DNA from: Candidatus Colicola equi | GTDB lineage: Bacteria > Bacteroidota > Bacteroidia > Bacteroidales > Paludibacteraceae | Length of the DNA stretch: 64,000 nt | Assembly (NCBI GenBank): GCA_018066175.1 | Contig: JAGHRV010000019.1 | Coordinates: 25,226 to 89,225, forward strand | Direction of reading: 5' to 3' | Part shown: piece by piece, positions 7,926 through 16,605 of the stretch | How the letters are laid out: every line of letters begins with the position of its first letter | Position numbering within the stretch: the stretch's first letter is position 1 | The notes under the pieces: model-generated | Told to the model about the DNA's origin: nothing | What the model saw: the letters and a program-made list of their open reading frames with translations, nothing else | Database searches by the model: none | Made by a program: the position numbers and the translations under genes

Positions 7926-8318
7926 GGGGATAATTGGTTTTGACAGCAGGTAGAATAGGTATGTAAGCATGCCGAGCACGGACACCGCTCGTACTTAGGG
8001 TCCAACAGTTTAACTGGCAACAACAATGTAGCTCTCGCTGCTTGATCTGAAGTATAGTAAGATCACCTTTTTCTCCCGACAAGGTTGGGAGACGAGACAT
8101 CGCTCCAAGCCCGGCTTCGCGGCTGAATGGATACAGCGGTGCAGAAATTGCGAAGATGGTTGACGTAAGCTGCGATACGTTAACGAGACACTAGCAGATA
8201 AGGCTTTAATTGGTGGCTTGGGTCTTGTTAAAGCTCGAAAATGCAGGCCAAGATAAGCATGTAGAAAGCATATTGATTCCTTGTTTGGACGTGGGTTCGA
8301 CTCCCACTATCTCCACCA
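7926..8318 (+). ncRNA. ssrA: Transfer-messenger RNA (tmRNA)
   Basis: 393 nt. The 5' end GGGGATA pairs with the 3' TATCTCC, the discriminator A is followed by an encoded CCA (8316-8318), and the 3' part carries a T-arm (GTGGGTTCGACTCCCAC). The tag reading frame at 8016-8045 reads GNNNVALAA followed by TGA, preceded by the usual upstream element. tmRNA rescues stalled ribosomes and marks unfinished proteins for proteolysis. The last nucleotide of the CCA end is also the A of the ATG of the next gene. Confidence 0.97.
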
Positions 8319-9478
8319 TGACATCGCAAGAATTACAAAACATCAAACAGCGATTTGGCATCATCGGCCAAAATGACCGTCTGAATCGTGCAATCGAAGT
8401 GGCTGTACAAGTCGCCTTGACTGATTTGAGTGTATTAGTAACCGGGGAATCCGGTTCCGGTAAGGAATTTTTCCCACAGATTATACATGCATATAGCGCT
8501 CGCAAACACGGACCTTATTTTGCTATTAACTGCGGAGCTATCCCGGAAGGAACCATTGATAGCGAATTATTCGGACACGAAAAAGGTGCATTCACCGATG
8601 CCAAAGCCGATCGTAAAGGTTACTTTGAAATAGCTAATGGCGGCACACTATTCTTAGACGAAGTTGGAGAACTGCCTGTTGCCACCCAAGTACGCCTACT
8701 GCGCGTCTTAGAAACCGGCGAATTCATCCGAATGGGATCCAGCACAGTACAAAAAACAAACGTGCGCGTGGTGGCAGCTACCAACTTAGATATGCAACAA
8801 GCCATACGAGAAGGCAAGTTCCGCGAGGACCTCTACTATCGTCTCAATACAGTAGAAATCAAAGTACCGGCACTCCGAGACCGCAAAGAAGATATCCCGA
8901 TGCTATTCCATAAGTTCGCCATTGATTGTAGCGACAAATATCGTATGCCCGCTATTAGGCTGAACGAAGAAGCTACAGAATTACTCAAAAGTTACTATTG
9001 GAATGGTAATGTACGTCAATTAAAGAACGTTGCCGAACAAATCAGCGTCATTGAAAAAAATCACGACATATCCGCCGATACGTTGCGCAAGTACCTACCC
9101 GCTAACGAAGGGACCCACGCCATTGTGTTAGGTAAGACCACCACACAAGAGGGAAATTTCATGAATGAACGAGAAATTCTATATAAGGTACTATTTGACA
9201 TGAAACGAGATATGCGCGATATGCGGCAGCAAATACAAGACCTTATGCGCAATTCTACGGAACCTCGTACACCAATCGTGGACACACCTATTCATTCATA
9301 TACCGATGCCGAAGAGGCCGAAGAATATACCGAAGATGTGAGCAGCATTGATGAGGTTGCTAAAGAACAAACCATTCGTGCTTTAGAAAAAAGTCAAGGC
9401 AATCGCCGCGAAGCTGCCAGAATGTTAGGCATGTCCGAAAGAACATTATACCGCAAAATAAAAGAATACGGGATCTAA
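8318..9478 (+). CDS. Sigma-54-interacting AAA+ transcription regulator with Fis-type HTH
   Basis: 386 residues, starting MTSQELQNIKQRF; longer in-frame starts would lie in the tmRNA. The AAA+ domain shows Walker A GESGSGKE (about 43-50), the sigma-54 contact loop written GAFTDA where the consensus is GAFTGA (about 91-96), Walker B FLDEVGE (about 111-117) and the arginine region FREDLYYRLN. The C-terminus is a Fis-type helix-turn-helix (NRREAARMLGMSERTLYRKI). No receiver or sensor domain precedes the AAA+ part, so control must come from elsewhere. The gene heads the AAA+/lptE/secG cluster. The start codon overlaps the tmRNA 3' end by one base, so its mRNA is presumably a tmRNA read-through transcript. 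Confidence 0.9.
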   Translation: MTSQELQNIKQRFGIIGQNDRLNRAIEVAVQVALTDLSVLVTGESGSGKEFFPQIIHAYSARKHGPYFAINCGAIPEGTIDSELFGHEKGAFTDAKADRKGYFEIANGGTLFLDEVGELPVATQVRLLRVLETGEFIRMGSSTVQKTNVRVVAATNLDMQQAIREGKFREDLYYRLNTVEIKVPALRDRKEDIPMLFHKFAIDCSDKYRMPAIRLNEEATELLKSYYWNGNVRQLKNVAEQISVIEKNHDISADTLRKYLPANEGTHAIVLGKTTTQEGNFMNEREILYKVLFDMKRDMRDMRQQIQDLMRNSTEPRTPIVDTPIHSYTDAEEAEEYTEDVSSIDEVAKEQTIRALEKSQGNRREAARMLGMSERTLYRKIKEYGI

Positions 9479-9491
9479 CACACAACGTAAA

Positions 9492-9995
9492 ATGAAAAAA
9501 ATTCTATCACTTATAGCCGTATTGCTCTTGATGCCGGGATGCGCCATTAGCTACAAATTCAATGGCGCCAGCATTGATTACTCCACAACCCATAGTATCT
9601 CTATCGCAGACTTCCCCAATATGGCCGCTTTGGTCTATCCTCCATTAAGCAATGACCTAAGCGAAGGAATTCGAGACTTGTTTGCCCGTCAAACACGATT
9701 GGAGATATTGCGCAAAAATGGCGACCTGGAATTAGAAGGAGAGATTACCGGTTACGATATAGCACAAATGGCAATTGCTGCGGATAGTTATGCCAGCGAA
9801 ACTAAACTAACCATCACAGTACGCGTACGTTTCACCAACAACAAAAAGCCCGAAGAGAGTTTTGAAAAAACCTACACGGCATTCCAAACATTTGATGCCA
9901 ATAAATTGCTAACTGACGTTCAAGACGAGCTCTGCGCAACCATGATTACGGAAATTGCAGAGAATATTTACAATGATACCGTAGCAAAATGGTAA
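9492..9995 (+). CDS. lptE: LptE-type LPS-assembly lipoprotein
   Basis: 167 residues with a lipoprotein signal (MKKILSLIAVLLLMPGC). The body begins AISYKFNGASIDYSTTHSIS and has the alpha/beta pattern with a final helix (ITEIAENIYND) typical of Bacteroidota LptE proteins. LptE plugs the LptD barrel in the outer membrane for LPS insertion. It starts 13 bp after the AAA+ regulator, with secG downstream, an arrangement that recurs in Bacteroidales. The family is divergent, so the call rests on length, lipobox, opening motif and neighbourhood together. Confidence 0.8.
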   Translation: MKKILSLIAVLLLMPGCAISYKFNGASIDYSTTHSISIADFPNMAALVYPPLSNDLSEGIRDLFARQTRLEILRKNGDLELEGEITGYDIAQMAIAADSYASETKLTITVRVRFTNNKKPEESFEKTYTAFQTFDANKLLTDVQDELCATMITEIAENIYNDTVAKW

Positions 9996-10000
9996 AAAAA

Positions 10001-10032
10001 TTTGCATATATCGAATTTTTTATGTAATTTTG
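10001..10032 (+). promoter_or_regulatory. Promoter of secG
   Basis: TTTG (10001-10004), 20-nt spacer, TAATTTTG (10025-10032), 39 bp before the secG ATG at 10072. It gives secG its own transcript even though lptE lies directly upstream. Confidence 0.75.
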
Positions 10033-10071
10033 CACGCTAATTCGGAAAATAACTTATTAAAAAATACAACT

Positions 10072-10419
10072 ATGTACACTCTATTTACTGTTTTTATTGT
10101 AATCGCAGCTATTCTGCTTATCCTCTTGGTTCTAGTTCAGAACAGTAAGGGCGGAGGCTTGGCTGCAGGTTTTGCTAGTGGCAACCAGGTAATGGGAGCT
10201 CCTAAAACCACCGATTTCCTTGAGAAAGCCAGCTGGACATTAGCCGGCATTATCGTTTTCTTAAGCATTTTAGCCGTTGGTATTAAACAAGGTCAACGCG
10301 AAATGACTGCAGAAGATAGTGCTATTACAGAGCAAGTTGAGCGTGCCGCTGAAGCATTGCCACAACCCGCTGCTCCTGCTGCTAATTTTAGCGAAGAAGC
10401 TGCTAATCAAGCCGAATAA
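10072..10419 (+). CDS. secG: Preprotein translocase subunit SecG
   Basis: 115 residues from 10072. The in-frame ATG at 10030 lies inside the promoter -7 box and is rejected. Two membrane helices (about 2-22 and 53-73) flank the conserved loop VQNSKGGGLAAGF. The C-terminal tail is Ala/Pro/Glu-rich, as often in Bacteroidota. SecG assists SecYEG-mediated protein export. The stop codon directly abuts the stop codon of the convergent aroA-GT2 gene (10420), leaving no intergenic space. Confidence 0.95.
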   Translation: MYTLFTVFIVIAAILLILLVLVQNSKGGGLAAGFASGNQVMGAPKTTDFLEKASWTLAGIIVFLSILAVGIKQGQREMTAEDSAITEQVERAAEALPQPAAPAANFSEEAANQAE

Positions 10420-12192
10420 TCACCATTGCTTACGGAAGAAACCGCCTACTAAACAAAGTAACATGTAGAACGGATAAAGAACTTCTAAAAGCAACGCTAC
10501 TCCAAAAGAGACCTCCGGGTCTCTTTTTTTAATGAGCGAGTACTCAATCGGAAACTTAATCAATATAATTAGTGGACATAGTAATTGGCATAGATTAGCC
10601 AGGACTACTATGCGTCCACAACGAAGAATATAGGCATCCGTATAGTGCGGAGCTTTACCAGCCCAACGCATCCGCTGACGCAATAAAGAACGCAATGATG
10701 TCTGAGCCGATATAGTAGCCGTATAATCTGGTTCATCAATAACTTCAATCCGCAAACCACGACGACGAAAACTCTCTAAAGCGAACATATCGTCCCCCGA
10801 AGGAATATCGGCATGCAAATCTTCATAACTCTCTAACCACCGCTGCCGATTAACAATCAAATTGGCTCCGCTACACATCACAGCCCGTCCTCTCTTAGCA
10901 GTTCGCATTGTCAGTTCTTGTATTGCAGCATATTCAGCTTGCTGCAATCGTTCTATAAGAGACAAACCTCCCTGCATTCGCAAAGGCAATATATACATAT
11001 CTGCTCCGGATAATGGCAACCTCCCACCTTGTGATGCCATCGAAGGTTGAACATCATCGTCCATCATCCATACATAATCCGTGGTAGCAGCACGTATCAA
11101 TTGATGAAGTGCATGCTTCTTACCTAAGTTATCATCATTGATTCCTCGACGCGGGATAATGATCGTGAATGGATAGGTTGAATAGGCAGGTTCGGCTTGT
11201 TTTACTTCCTCTAATTGTTGACTAAAGAGAGGATAAGACTTGGTTATACAACCTGTATCATTACAAGGCAAGTCTGCTGCCATCAATGCCATAGCCATAC
11301 GATGATCCGCATTAACTTGCAACTGTGCCACAGAATCCAATCGATTGGATTCTTTATAAGGCAAAGCTTCGATTCCTGTTGCTTGCAGAGGTTTATGCAA
11401 TTGGCTACAAGTAATCGCCACAGCGGGATAGAGATCCGGACAACACCGAAAATCCACTTGCAGCGGAGATCTATCTGTCTCGCGCTCGCGTACGATGCGC
11501 GCGCCCGAATTTATAAAATAGGTCTCTACTCCTAACGCACGAAAGACATCCACCACCACTCTATCTCCTTGCAACGAATCCGACCGCAATTCTTTAAGCA
11601 GTATTTCTCCGCCATGTAACGCTATATACTCGTACCAAAAAGCCGCAGCAGACCAATCCCGCTCTATGATATCATACCCCCTCAACATTTGTTGGGTCAT
11701 CTGGATATATGGCGATTGCACATCCGTTATCACCTCTATACCGATCAACATCAAGGCCGAAACGAACTGGGTGGACAATGGCTGATTGATGGTCACGGTT
11801 TGGTGAGATAGATGAGTGCCCTTTATCCGCAATGGAGGGAAACCCTCTGTACCTATATACGTTATCTGCGCTCCACATTGGCGCAACGCCGCCACTTCTT
11901 GTTGGATAGGACGTTCATACATGCGATTATCACCTGTCAGCACAACCTCACAACCGTCTAATTGTGCACAATAAGCCGTCAGAAAACGCATTGCCGTGCC
12001 GCAGTTATGACAATTTATTGTAATGGATTGCCCTTGTTGAACTTGGCCAAGTTGTCCCAAGGCATCATGTAATAGCCGTACATCATCCGGCATAGCACAA
12101 GTGACCTCCATTAGGGGGTCACCATGCATTGCTTGAATAATCAATCGACGATTAACTATACTCTTTGATATGGGTAAATCAATGGAAATCAT
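10420..12192 (-). CDS. aroA: Fusion of a shortened EPSP synthase (AroA) with a GT2 glycosyltransferase domain
   Basis: 590 residues. Residues 1 to about 335 are EPSP synthase: PISKSIVNRRLI, CGTAMRFLTAY, LTGDNRMYERPI, ERDWSAAAFWYE, PDLYPAVAIT, KESNRLDSV, DHRMAMALMAA and ITKSYPLF are all present, so the catalytic Lys, Asp, Glu, Arg and His positions are kept. It is shorter than the usual 410-430, with apparent losses before ERDWSAA and before DHRMAM. Residues from about 338 resemble the later part of a GT2 enzyme: MMDDDVQP (about 377), GDDMF (about 466), QRMRWAG (about 506), then two membrane segments. The first GT2 strands with the DGS motif are absent. EPSP synthase makes 5-enolpyruvylshikimate-3-phosphate in the shikimate pathway. 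The fused domain's activity is uncertain. Confidence 0.85.
   Translation of the reverse strand: MISIDLPISKSIVNRRLIIQAMHGDPLMEVTCAMPDDVRLLHDALGQLGQVQQGQSITINCHNCGTAMRFLTAYCAQLDGCEVVLTGDNRMYERPIQQEVAALRQCGAQITYIGTEGFPPLRIKGTHLSHQTVTINQPLSTQFVSALMLIGIEVITDVQSPYIQMTQQMLRGYDIIERDWSAAAFWYEYIALHGGEILLKELRSDSLQGDRVVVDVFRALGVETYFINSGARIVRERETDRSPLQVDFRCCPDLYPAVAITCSQLHKPLQATGIEALPYKESNRLDSVAQLQVNADHRMAMALMAADLPCNDTGCITKSYPLFSQQLEEVKQAEPAYSTYPFTIIIPRRGINDDNLGKKHALHQLIRAATTDYVWMMDDDVQPSMASQGGRLPLSGADMYILPLRMQGGLSLIERLQQAEYAAIQELTMRTAKRGRAVMCSGANLIVNRQRWLESYEDLHADIPSGDDMFALESFRRRGLRIEVIDEPDYTATISAQTSLRSLLRQRMRWAGKAPHYTDAYILRCGRIVVLANLCQLLCPLIILIKFPIEYSLIKKRDPEVSFGVALLLEVLYPFYMLLCLVGGFFRKQW
10504..10530 (+). 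terminator. Intrinsic terminator of secG, inside the opposing coding region
   Basis: AAAAGAGACC (10504-10513) pairs perfectly with GGTCTCTTTT (10518-10527) around loop TCCG, and the T-run continues to 10530. It lies 85 bp past the secG stop and within the last codons of the antisense aroA-GT2 gene. Confidence 0.85.
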
Positions 12193-12198
12193 CTATGA

Positions 12199-14187
12199 TT
12201 AGTTGATATCCGGCAATGTGGAATAGTCATTGCTATAACGCAAATGTTGCGCCACATAACCTTCCGAATAATCAATCTTAACGTCCTTTATATTACCTTT
12301 TTTATCGTAAATAGCGTGATAAATCGGATTGACAAAACCTTTATATGGAGCCAAGTTCAAGGCCGCATAACGCGTTAACATCTCCTGATGCAAATCCTGG
12401 TCAACTTTCACAGCATACGTTTCTACCAACTCTTTTGCTGCAGGATAATCACCTTCAGAGGTAATACGTTGTATTTCTGCTAACATATTGCCTACTACTC
12501 GACGAACACCATCGTAATCATTGATTTGCAAGTAATGCTTACCATCTCTCTCAACAATTGCCATTTCGCCATTTTCGCAATGGTCATATACCCATGCTGC
12601 AATGAGTTGACGGTTACGCATGTGCGCTTCCTCAATATCCTTACCCGGTTCGATACGCACCAATTGGGTCATCAAACCATTCATAATCTGCTGGTAATAA
12701 GCAGCCTTATAAGCCTCTTGATTAGGCAATAACCCTAATTCAACCAACTTAGCGTCACCCAAAAAATACAACGCAAAAAGGTCAGCACGCGTTTCCTCAA
12801 TTGTGGAAGCATGTTCCTTAAGTGCATCCTTGCTTACACCCGGCATAAGTTTACCGGAACCATGACCTACACACTCGTGTAAGTCAGTATGTAAGTCACC
12901 ACAACGGGCACCATATTGCTCATAAAGTTGACGAATTTCATCATCAATCATAAACTCCTCATTAAATCCATTCCCCTTGGCAGACTCGTTATAAGCTTGC
13001 ACTAAGTTGTCTATCGTCACGGACTTAGATCCATAAGCTTTTCTAATCCAGTTAGCATTAGGTAAGTTGATGCCAATAGGAGTTGCCGGATAGCAATCAC
13101 CTGCTAAGATGGCAGCCGTAATAACTTTGGCACTTACGCCCTTCACTTCCTCTTTCTTATAAATAGGATCGGTAGTTGAATGGTCTTCAAACCATTGCGC
13201 ATTAGCTGAAATGATCTCGGTTCTATGAGTTGCCTCTTCGTCTTTGAAATTAACCAAAGACTCCCAAGTCCCTGTAATGCCTAATGGATCTGTATAAGTT
13301 TCTGTAAAACCATTCACAAAATCCACCTTACTTTGTAAGTCCTTCACCCAAGCTATACAATACGCATTGAAAGAGCGCAAGTTTCCGGACTGGTTGAACT
13401 CAATAAGATGCGCAATGACCTCACGTTGTTCATCCGTCTCCGCTACCGATAACGCTTTCTCTAACCAATAATTCACCTTCTCTAAAGCCGGTCCATATAA
13501 ACCGTCTATCTTGTACACTCGTTCATAGATAGCACCGGTTGAATCCTTGCATAACTGACTATTCAGTCCTATCCAAAGTGGTTCATCGGACGTGTCCTTA
13601 TGACTATCATACCATGCCTCTGCCTCGGCTTGGGTTACACCCTCACCATAATAATTACCGGCTGAACCTAAAACCAAGTCCACACCATCAGCTTGCGTGG
13701 TACGTTTAGGCATAACCATCGGGTCAAACATAACAGGCAGAATAGCCTCGTCATAGTACACCCGCGCAGCGGCACAAGCCTCAACAAACCACTCCTGAGT
13801 AAACTCCGGCAAGAACTTATCCGAACTGTAGTGATGATGGATACCATTGCTAAACCACACCCGTTTGAGGTAGTTCTCCAACTGTTGGTATTCTTCGGTG
13901 TCCTTGGCATAGGGATATTGTGTATATAAAGCCTCTAAAGTACGACGGATACGCAAGTTATATCGACCATTTTGGTCAAACAAGATATCTCGTCCCTGCA
14001 AAGCGGCCTCGGTCAAGTAATAAATCAACGTCTTTTGAGGCAATGTTAATTGTTCAAAACCGGGCACTTGATAGCGCAATACTTCTATGTCGTAAAAACG
14101 ATCCACCGAATAAGTAAACTCATCTTGTTTCTGGCATGATGCTAAAAGCATCACACCGGATAACAAGTAGAAAATAGTATGTTTCAT
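12199..14187 (-). CDS. Dipeptidyl-peptidase III-like zinc metallopeptidase lipoprotein (M49)
   Basis: 662 residues with a lipoprotein signal (YLLSGVMLLASC). The zinc site is clear: HECVGHGSGK (about 438-447; family HExxGH) and EETRAD about 20 residues later. M49 enzymes release dipeptides from the N-termini of peptides. The lipobox predicts membrane attachment facing the periplasm or outside, as in other Bacteroidota DPP III proteins, where it probably feeds peptide catabolism. The length is usual. It sits in a minus-strand operon, 2 bp after the nucleoside phosphorylase gene and 6 bp before the aroA-GT2 gene. Confidence 0.92.
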   Translation of the reverse strand: MKHTIFYLLSGVMLLASCQKQDEFTYSVDRFYDIEVLRYQVPGFEQLTLPQKTLIYYLTEAALQGRDILFDQNGRYNLRIRRTLEALYTQYPYAKDTEEYQQLENYLKRVWFSNGIHHHYSSDKFLPEFTQEWFVEACAAARVYYDEAILPVMFDPMVMPKRTTQADGVDLVLGSAGNYYGEGVTQAEAEAWYDSHKDTSDEPLWIGLNSQLCKDSTGAIYERVYKIDGLYGPALEKVNYWLEKALSVAETDEQREVIAHLIEFNQSGNLRSFNAYCIAWVKDLQSKVDFVNGFTETYTDPLGITGTWESLVNFKDEEATHRTEIISANAQWFEDHSTTDPIYKKEEVKGVSAKVITAAILAGDCYPATPIGINLPNANWIRKAYGSKSVTIDNLVQAYNESAKGNGFNEEFMIDDEIRQLYEQYGARCGDLHTDLHECVGHGSGKLMPGVSKDALKEHASTIEETRADLFALYFLGDAKLVELGLLPNQEAYKAAYYQQIMNGLMTQLVRIEPGKDIEEAHMRNRQLIAAWVYDHCENGEMAIVERDGKHYLQINDYDGVRRVVGNMLAEIQRITSEGDYPAAKELVETYAVKVDQDLHQEMLTRYAALNLAPYKGFVNPIYHAIYDKKGNIKDVKIDYSEGYVAQHLRYSNDYSTLPDIN

Positions 14188-14188
14188 A

Positions 14189-15064
14189 TTAATAACGTTC
14201 CAAAACGGTACGAACTAACTCCTTGATTCTTGGTTTATAATCGGTATTCGCAGCCTCTACTTTACGCTGAGCGATGACGCAACATACCGTCATGGCTTTG
14301 TGCCCCATATGCAGAGCCAAACCGGCAATGCAACTACCTTCCATCTCGTAGTTAGTAATACGTTGACCTTCGTAACGGAAATCTGTAATGCGTTCATTGA
14401 TATCAGGCACCGCCAAATCTACACGCAAAACACGACCTTGTGGACCATAGAAACCATTGGCAGCAATGGTGCAACCACGCATCATGTCTGTACCGGCAAT
14501 ACGATCTACCAACTCTGGATTGGCAGAAACAACGTATGGACGAGCAGCCTTCTCCGGGTAGTGGATAAAGTCCACAAGAGCCTTCTCAAAACCAAGATCG
14601 GCAATCTTATCACGATCCTTATAGAAAGCTAACACGCCATCAAAGCCTATACTCTTCTGGCTAACCAAGAATGTGCCCAATGGAATATCCTCTTGCATGC
14701 CTCCGCACGTTCCGATACGAATCAGTTCCAGATGACGTTTTTCGGCTTTCTCTTGACGAGTAGCAAAATCAATATTAGCCAAAGCATCAATCTCATTCAT
14801 TACGATATCACAGTTATCGGTACCGATACCAGTGGAAATACAAGTGATGCGTTTACCTTTGTACTTACCGGTAATGGTATGGAACTCACGACTTTGCACA
14901 TCACACTCTATACTACCTTCATCAAAGAAGGAAGCAACCATATTAACGCGGTCCTGGTCACCAACAAGAATAATCTTATCGGCCAAGAACTCAGGTTTCA
15001 AATGAAGGTGAAAAGCAGAACCATCTGCATTAATAATCAATTGACTAGCTGGGAATGTTTTCAT
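14189..15064 (-). CDS. Nucleoside (uridine-type) phosphorylase
   Basis: 291 residues. Family motifs: ITCISTGIGTDNCDIVMNE (phosphate and ribose binding), LIRIGTCGGMQ, LGTFLVSQKSIGFDG, and ITNYEMEGSCIAGLALHMGH, the ribose-contacting MEGS motif of the PNP/UDP phosphorylase family. The enzyme cleaves a nucleoside with phosphate to give base and ribose-1-phosphate in the cytoplasm for salvage. The sequence resembles uridine phosphorylases, but base preference cannot be decided by eye. It lies between the DUF3467 gene (34 bp) and the DPP III gene (1 bp). Confidence 0.9.
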   Translation of the reverse strand: MKTFPASQLIINADGSAFHLHLKPEFLADKIILVGDQDRVNMVASFFDEGSIECDVQSREFHTITGKYKGKRITCISTGIGTDNCDIVMNEIDALANIDFATRQEKAEKRHLELIRIGTCGGMQEDIPLGTFLVSQKSIGFDGVLAFYKDRDKIADLGFEKALVDFIHYPEKAARPYVVSANPELVDRIAGTDMMRGCTIAANGFYGPQGRVLRVDLAVPDINERITDFRYEGQRITNYEMEGSCIAGLALHMGHKAMTVCCVIAQRKVEAANTDYKPRIKELVRTVLERY

Positions 15065-15098
15065 AATTGTACTATTTTAAGGATTAATAAATATTGTC

Positions 15099-15404
15099 TT
15101 ATGCCTCTCCGCCACCGAAGCTCATTGGAATAGTGCTTCCCGGTGCCGGATTGCCATTGATTTGAATCTTACCAAATTGTTTTTCGTACTTAGCCACATT
15201 ATCTTGCAACGCAAAAAGCAGTTTTTTAGCATGCTCTGGAGTTAAAATAATGCGCGATTTCACGTTAGCTTGTTTCAGTCCGGGCATCATGCGGACAAAA
15301 TCCAATACAAACTCCGATGAACTATGGGCAATAATGGCCAAGTTAGCATATACACCCTCCGCCATCTCTGGAGTCAGATTAATGTTCAATTTTTGCTCTT
15401 CCAT
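15099..15404 (-). CDS. DUF3467 protein
   Basis: 101 residues when started at 15404 (MEEQKLNINL); the in-frame start at 15440 would overlap the upstream glycosyltransferase and adds a low-complexity lead. The protein has the DUF3467 pattern: GVYANLAIIAHSSSEFVLDF, a proline/lysine middle, ILTPEHAKKLLFALQDNVAKYE, and a glycine-rich end. It is a small cytoplasmic protein of unknown function, common in Bacteroidota. It is embedded in the operon with no sign of its own promoter. Confidence 0.85.
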   Translation of the reverse strand: MEEQKLNINLTPEMAEGVYANLAIIAHSSSEFVLDFVRMMPGLKQANVKSRIILTPEHAKKLLFALQDNVAKYEKQFGKIQINGNPAPGSTIPMSFGGGEA

Positions 15405-15430
15405 AATATATTCATTTTTATTGTTATCAC

Positions 15431-16600
15431 TTACCAACAACGAATACTGTTCTTAGGCTGAGTTGACAGCAAGAAAACTGTAAATATCGGCAATAGTATA
15501 TCGTACCACATTACCTCTAATCCGTATGTTTTTTCGCCCAATCGACGAGCAGCTTTATTAATAATGCCCACTTGCATCAGCAATCTAATTACCAGCAATA
15601 ACCATGCTAAAGCCATCGTCCAAGCGCAACCAAACACGAAACAAAGGATAACCGTCAGGTACCACAACCCACGCGTAAGAGGCTCTAGACCCAAGCGACG
15701 GCGAGTAGCCGATTTATAGTATGGCGACACACTTAAATGACGACGTTTTTGCACCACCCACTCCGCAAAGGTTGTTTTGGGCAATGACCAACTCAAACTA
15801 TTAGACGAGGCCACAATGGCAGTATTCTGTTTAGTAGCCACACGATTAACGAATAAATCATCATCTCCGGAACGGAAAGCCAATAAACCATAAAAACCAT
15901 TTCGTTCCATAAACATAGATTTGCGATATAGTAAGTTTCGCCCAACACCCATATACGGATGACCACTATATGCCATCCCTAAGTATTGCAAACCACTGAA
16001 TAATGTATCGTAACGAATGATTTGATTAACAGCACTACCATCAGAAAAATACGGACTATAGCCCAATACGACTTTGCGTTGTTCCGCCTTCTCTTCCACC
16101 ATCGGCGCAATCATCTCTCTAATCCACTTATCAGACTCTGGCACACAATCGGCATCCGTGAACAATAGGAATTCATTATGTGCTGCCTTAACAGCCAAAG
16201 TCAGTGCCAATTTCTTACTAGATGTAACACGAGCCTCAACCGGCACAAACGTAATATGCAAATGACTATATTTATGTGCGTAATCGTTAAGTATGGCATT
16301 CGTATTGTCTTCAGAGCCATCATTTACCACGATAACCTCATAGTTAGGATAATCCTGTCCTAAGAGTGCCGGTAAAAACTTAGTTAAGTTTTGTTCCTCA
16401 TTGCGAGCCGCCACAATCACCGATACTCCCGGTAATTGCTCGTCCTTTATCTTTGATGAAACTTTAAGATTACGGCGATTCCATCTGTTTACTCCCGCAA
16501 TATAACGCACATAGAAATACAGCTGATACAAGAATAAAATGACTAGAACCCCAGCCAAACCATAATCCAACATCGATATGTCACTCCAATACACTGCCAT
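15431..16600 (-). CDS. GT2 membrane glycosyltransferase
   Basis: 389 residues. One N-terminal membrane helix (about 13-35) precedes a complete GT2 domain: GVSVIVAARNEEQN (about 54-67), VVNDGSEDN (about 90-98), FTDADCVPE (about 146-154), GDDDLF (about 242), and the acceptor motif QKRRH (about 282). Two or three membrane helices follow (about 310-385). The layout matches processive or lipid-linked sugar transferases anchored in the inner membrane. Donor and acceptor are unknown. The intact N-terminal half contrasts with the truncated GT2 part fused to AroA later in the same operon. Confidence 0.88.
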   Translation of the reverse strand: MAVYWSDISMLDYGLAGVLVILFLYQLYFYVRYIAGVNRWNRRNLKVSSKIKDEQLPGVSVIVAARNEEQNLTKFLPALLGQDYPNYEVIVVNDGSEDNTNAILNDYAHKYSHLHITFVPVEARVTSSKKLALTLAVKAAHNEFLLFTDADCVPESDKWIREMIAPMVEEKAEQRKVVLGYSPYFSDGSAVNQIIRYDTLFSGLQYLGMAYSGHPYMGVGRNLLYRKSMFMERNGFYGLLAFRSGDDDLFVNRVATKQNTAIVASSNSLSWSLPKTTFAEWVVQKRRHLSVSPYYKSATRRRLGLEPLTRGLWYLTVILCFVFGCAWTMALAWLLLVIRLLMQVGIINKAARRLGEKTYGLEVMWYDILLPIFTVFLLSTQPKNSIRCW

Positions 16601-16605
16601 CTGAA

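Noticed and set aside
7768..8100. 110-codon open frame on the minus strand across the tmRNA promoter and 5' part
   Set aside because: Overlaps tmRNA and two promoters; its last part is the antisense of ssrA and the rest shares the Wzz-like gene start. No domain signal.
8206..8505. 99-codon minus-strand frame antisense to the tmRNA 3' end
   Set aside because: Contains the GVEPTS-type peptide that arises from reading a T-arm backwards; a known type of false gene.
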